Source: Clostridia bacterium (GTDB lineage: Bacteria; Bacillota; Clostridia; Lachnospirales; Cellulosilyticaceae). From it: a stretch of DNA of 7,645 nucleotides. Below the pieces are notes generated by a model, which saw only the letters and a program-made list of their open reading frames with translations, had not been told where the DNA came from and did no database searches. Where the stretch lies: the NCBI GenBank assembly GCA_029256345.1, contig JAQSYC010000076.1:1-7645 (forward strand), given 5' to 3'. A program made the translations under genes and the position numbers. Shown here piece by piece: positions 6,581 to 7,645 of the stretch (position 1 is its first letter; each line of letters opens with the position of its first letter).

Positions 6581-7009
6581 ATGATAGCAATTGCAAGTGA
6601 TCATGGCGGTTTTGTACTAAAACAGGAAATTATGGCTCATTTAGAGTCAAAAGGGGTTGCATTTAAAGATTTTGGTGCTTTTGATGACAAAGCTGTTGAC
6701 TACCCCGATTATGCAAAACTTGTCACATCTGCCATTATAAACGGAGAATGCAGTGAGGGCATATTAATATGCGGAACAGGCATTGGTATATCCATAGCTG
6801 CTAATAAAGTTGCTGGCATCAGATGTGCTCTTTGTCATGATGTCTTCTCTGCTGAGGCGACGCGTCTTCATAACGATGCCAATGTGCTGGCTCTAGGCGG
6901 CAGGGTCATCGGTCCTTCCCATGCTCTAAGAGTTGTTGATGCTTTCCTTTCAACACCTTTTTCTAATGAAGAAAGACACATTAATAGAATAGCTAAAATT
7001 GAAAACTAA
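6581..7009 (+). CDS. rpiB: Ribose-5-phosphate isomerase B
   Basis: RpiB (RpiB/LacAB family) interconverts ribose-5-phosphate and ribulose-5-phosphate in the non-oxidative pentose phosphate pathway. The 142-residue product has normal length and the full set of motifs: IASDHGG (Asp7, His8), the catalytic cysteine in ICGTGIGISIAANK (Cys64), RCALCHD (His86), TRLHNDANVLALGGR (His97, Asn98) and a C-terminal HINRI with Arg136. The paired lacA/lacB arrangement of galactose-6-phosphate isomerase is absent, which favours ribose-5-phosphate as substrate, although some family members also use allose-6-phosphate. ATG 6581 follows TTGGAGGAAC, and homologues start with MxIAIASDHGG. A longer in-frame reading from 6461 would overlap the end of ywlE by 80 bases and adds a non-family peptide. 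upp follows after 37 bases with no terminator. Ribose-5-phosphate feeds PRPP synthesis, and PRPP is consumed by Upp. Confidence 0.95.
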   Translation: MIAIASDHGGFVLKQEIMAHLESKGVAFKDFGAFDDKAVDYPDYAKLVTSAIINGECSEGILICGTGIGISIAANKVAGIRCALCHDVFSAEATRLHNDANVLALGGRVIGPSHALRVVDAFLSTPFSNEERHINRIAKIEN

Positions 7010-7046
7010 TAACCAATTCAATACACTTTAGGAGGAATATTAAAAA

Positions 7047-7645
7047 ATGAACAAGGTATTTATTATGGATCATCCACTTATTCAACACAAGGTTTCACGT
7101 CTTAGAAATAAAGAAACTGGATCAAAAGAGTTTCGTGAACTCGTAAGAGAGATAGCACAGCTTATGTGTTATGATGCGACTAGGGACCTTCCTCTTGAAG
7201 ATTACGAAGTAGAAACCCCAGTTGGACACGCCATCGGCAAACGCATATCAGGAAAAAATCTAAGTATCGTTCCGATCTTACGTGCAGGTCTTGGTATGGT
7301 CGATGGCATGCTTGATTTGGTGCCAACAGCTAAAGTAGGCCATATTGGCCTTTATAGAGATCCTGAAACACTTAAACCGGTTGAGTACTACTGTAAGCTT
7401 CCTCAAGATGTTGAAGAAAGAGAATTTTTTGTCCTTGATCCAATGCTTGCCACAGGTGGTTCTGCAGTAGCAGCTATTCAGTTCATCAAAGACAGAGGGG
7501 CTAAAAACATCAACTTTTTATGCCTTATTGCTGCCCCTGAAGGCCTAGCTACTCTGGAAAAAGCCCATCCAGATGTAAGTATTTATGTGGCATGTCTTGA
7601 TCAAAAATTAAATGATCATGCTTATATTATCCCAGGTCTTGGAGA
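7047..7645 (+). CDS. upp: Uracil phosphoribosyltransferase (partial, cut by window end)
   Basis: Upp salvages uracil by joining it to PRPP, giving UMP and pyrophosphate. The reading frame is open from ATG 7047, preceded by TTAGGAGGAAT, to the end of the window without a stop: 199 full codons plus two bases. It begins MNKVFIMDHPLIQHKVSRLR. Family motifs are IVPILRAGLGMVDGML, HIGLYRDPETLKPVEYYCKLP, the PRPP-binding loop VLDPMLATGGSA and, at the window edge, the uracil-binding YIIPGLG, which normally continues D-A-G-D. Complete enzymes are about 209 residues, so only about ten are missing. The 37-base gap after rpiB has no terminator, so the two are probably co-transcribed. No attenuator-like hairpin (PyrR type) is evident before the gene. 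Confidence 0.95.
   Translation, partial: MNKVFIMDHPLIQHKVSRLRNKETGSKEFRELVREIAQLMCYDATRDLPLEDYEVETPVGHAIGKRISGKNLSIVPILRAGLGMVDGMLDLVPTAKVGHIGLYRDPETLKPVEYYCKLPQDVEEREFFVLDPMLATGGSAVAAIQFIKDRGAKNINFLCLIAAPEGLATLEKAHPDVSIYVACLDQKLNDHAYIIPGLG

Overview
The window looks like chromosomal DNA from a low-GC Gram-positive bacterium of the class Clostridia. The DNA is AT-rich, Shine-Dalgarno sequences are strong (AAGGAGG type), and gene order in the right half resembles the Firmicute ywlC-ywlE-rpiB(ywlF)-upp neighbourhood. A Lachnospiraceae-like or related lineage is my best guess, from protein flavour only. All convincing genes are on the + strand. I found no mobile element, CRISPR array, tRNA, rRNA or phage gene.

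Left region (1-1207): an M18 (aspartyl-type) aminopeptidase gene broken by an internal out-of-frame deletion. It survives as two pieces in different frames; all expected metal-site motifs are present, but about 30-35 residues of the middle are missing.

Middle region (1208-4911): three apparently separate transcription units. The first is glgP, a full-length glycogen/maltodextrin phosphorylase with no other glycogen gene beside it. The second is an unrecognised 164-residue soluble protein with its own promoter, a TTG start and a strong 14-bp hairpin after it. The third is a 135-residue protein resembling the universal-stress-protein (KdpD-type) domain, bounded by an extended -10 promoter and an intrinsic terminator.

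Right region (4912-7645): a tightly spaced housekeeping cluster with no visible terminator inside it. It holds a Sua5-type threonylcarbamoyl-AMP synthase (tRNA t6A modification), a YwlE-type protein-arginine phosphatase, ribose-5-phosphate isomerase B and uracil phosphoribosyltransferase (cut by the window end). A good internal promoter candidate precedes rpiB, so rpiB-upp may also be transcribed on their own. RpiB and Upp are linked metabolically because ribose-5-phosphate is the precursor of PRPP, the co-substrate of Upp. The link of ywlC and ywlE to them is conserved order rather than one pathway.

Overall this is mostly ordinary core genome. The items most worth a second look are the broken aminopeptidase and the small unrecognised protein at 3864-4358. 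I do not see evidence of a novel multi-gene system.
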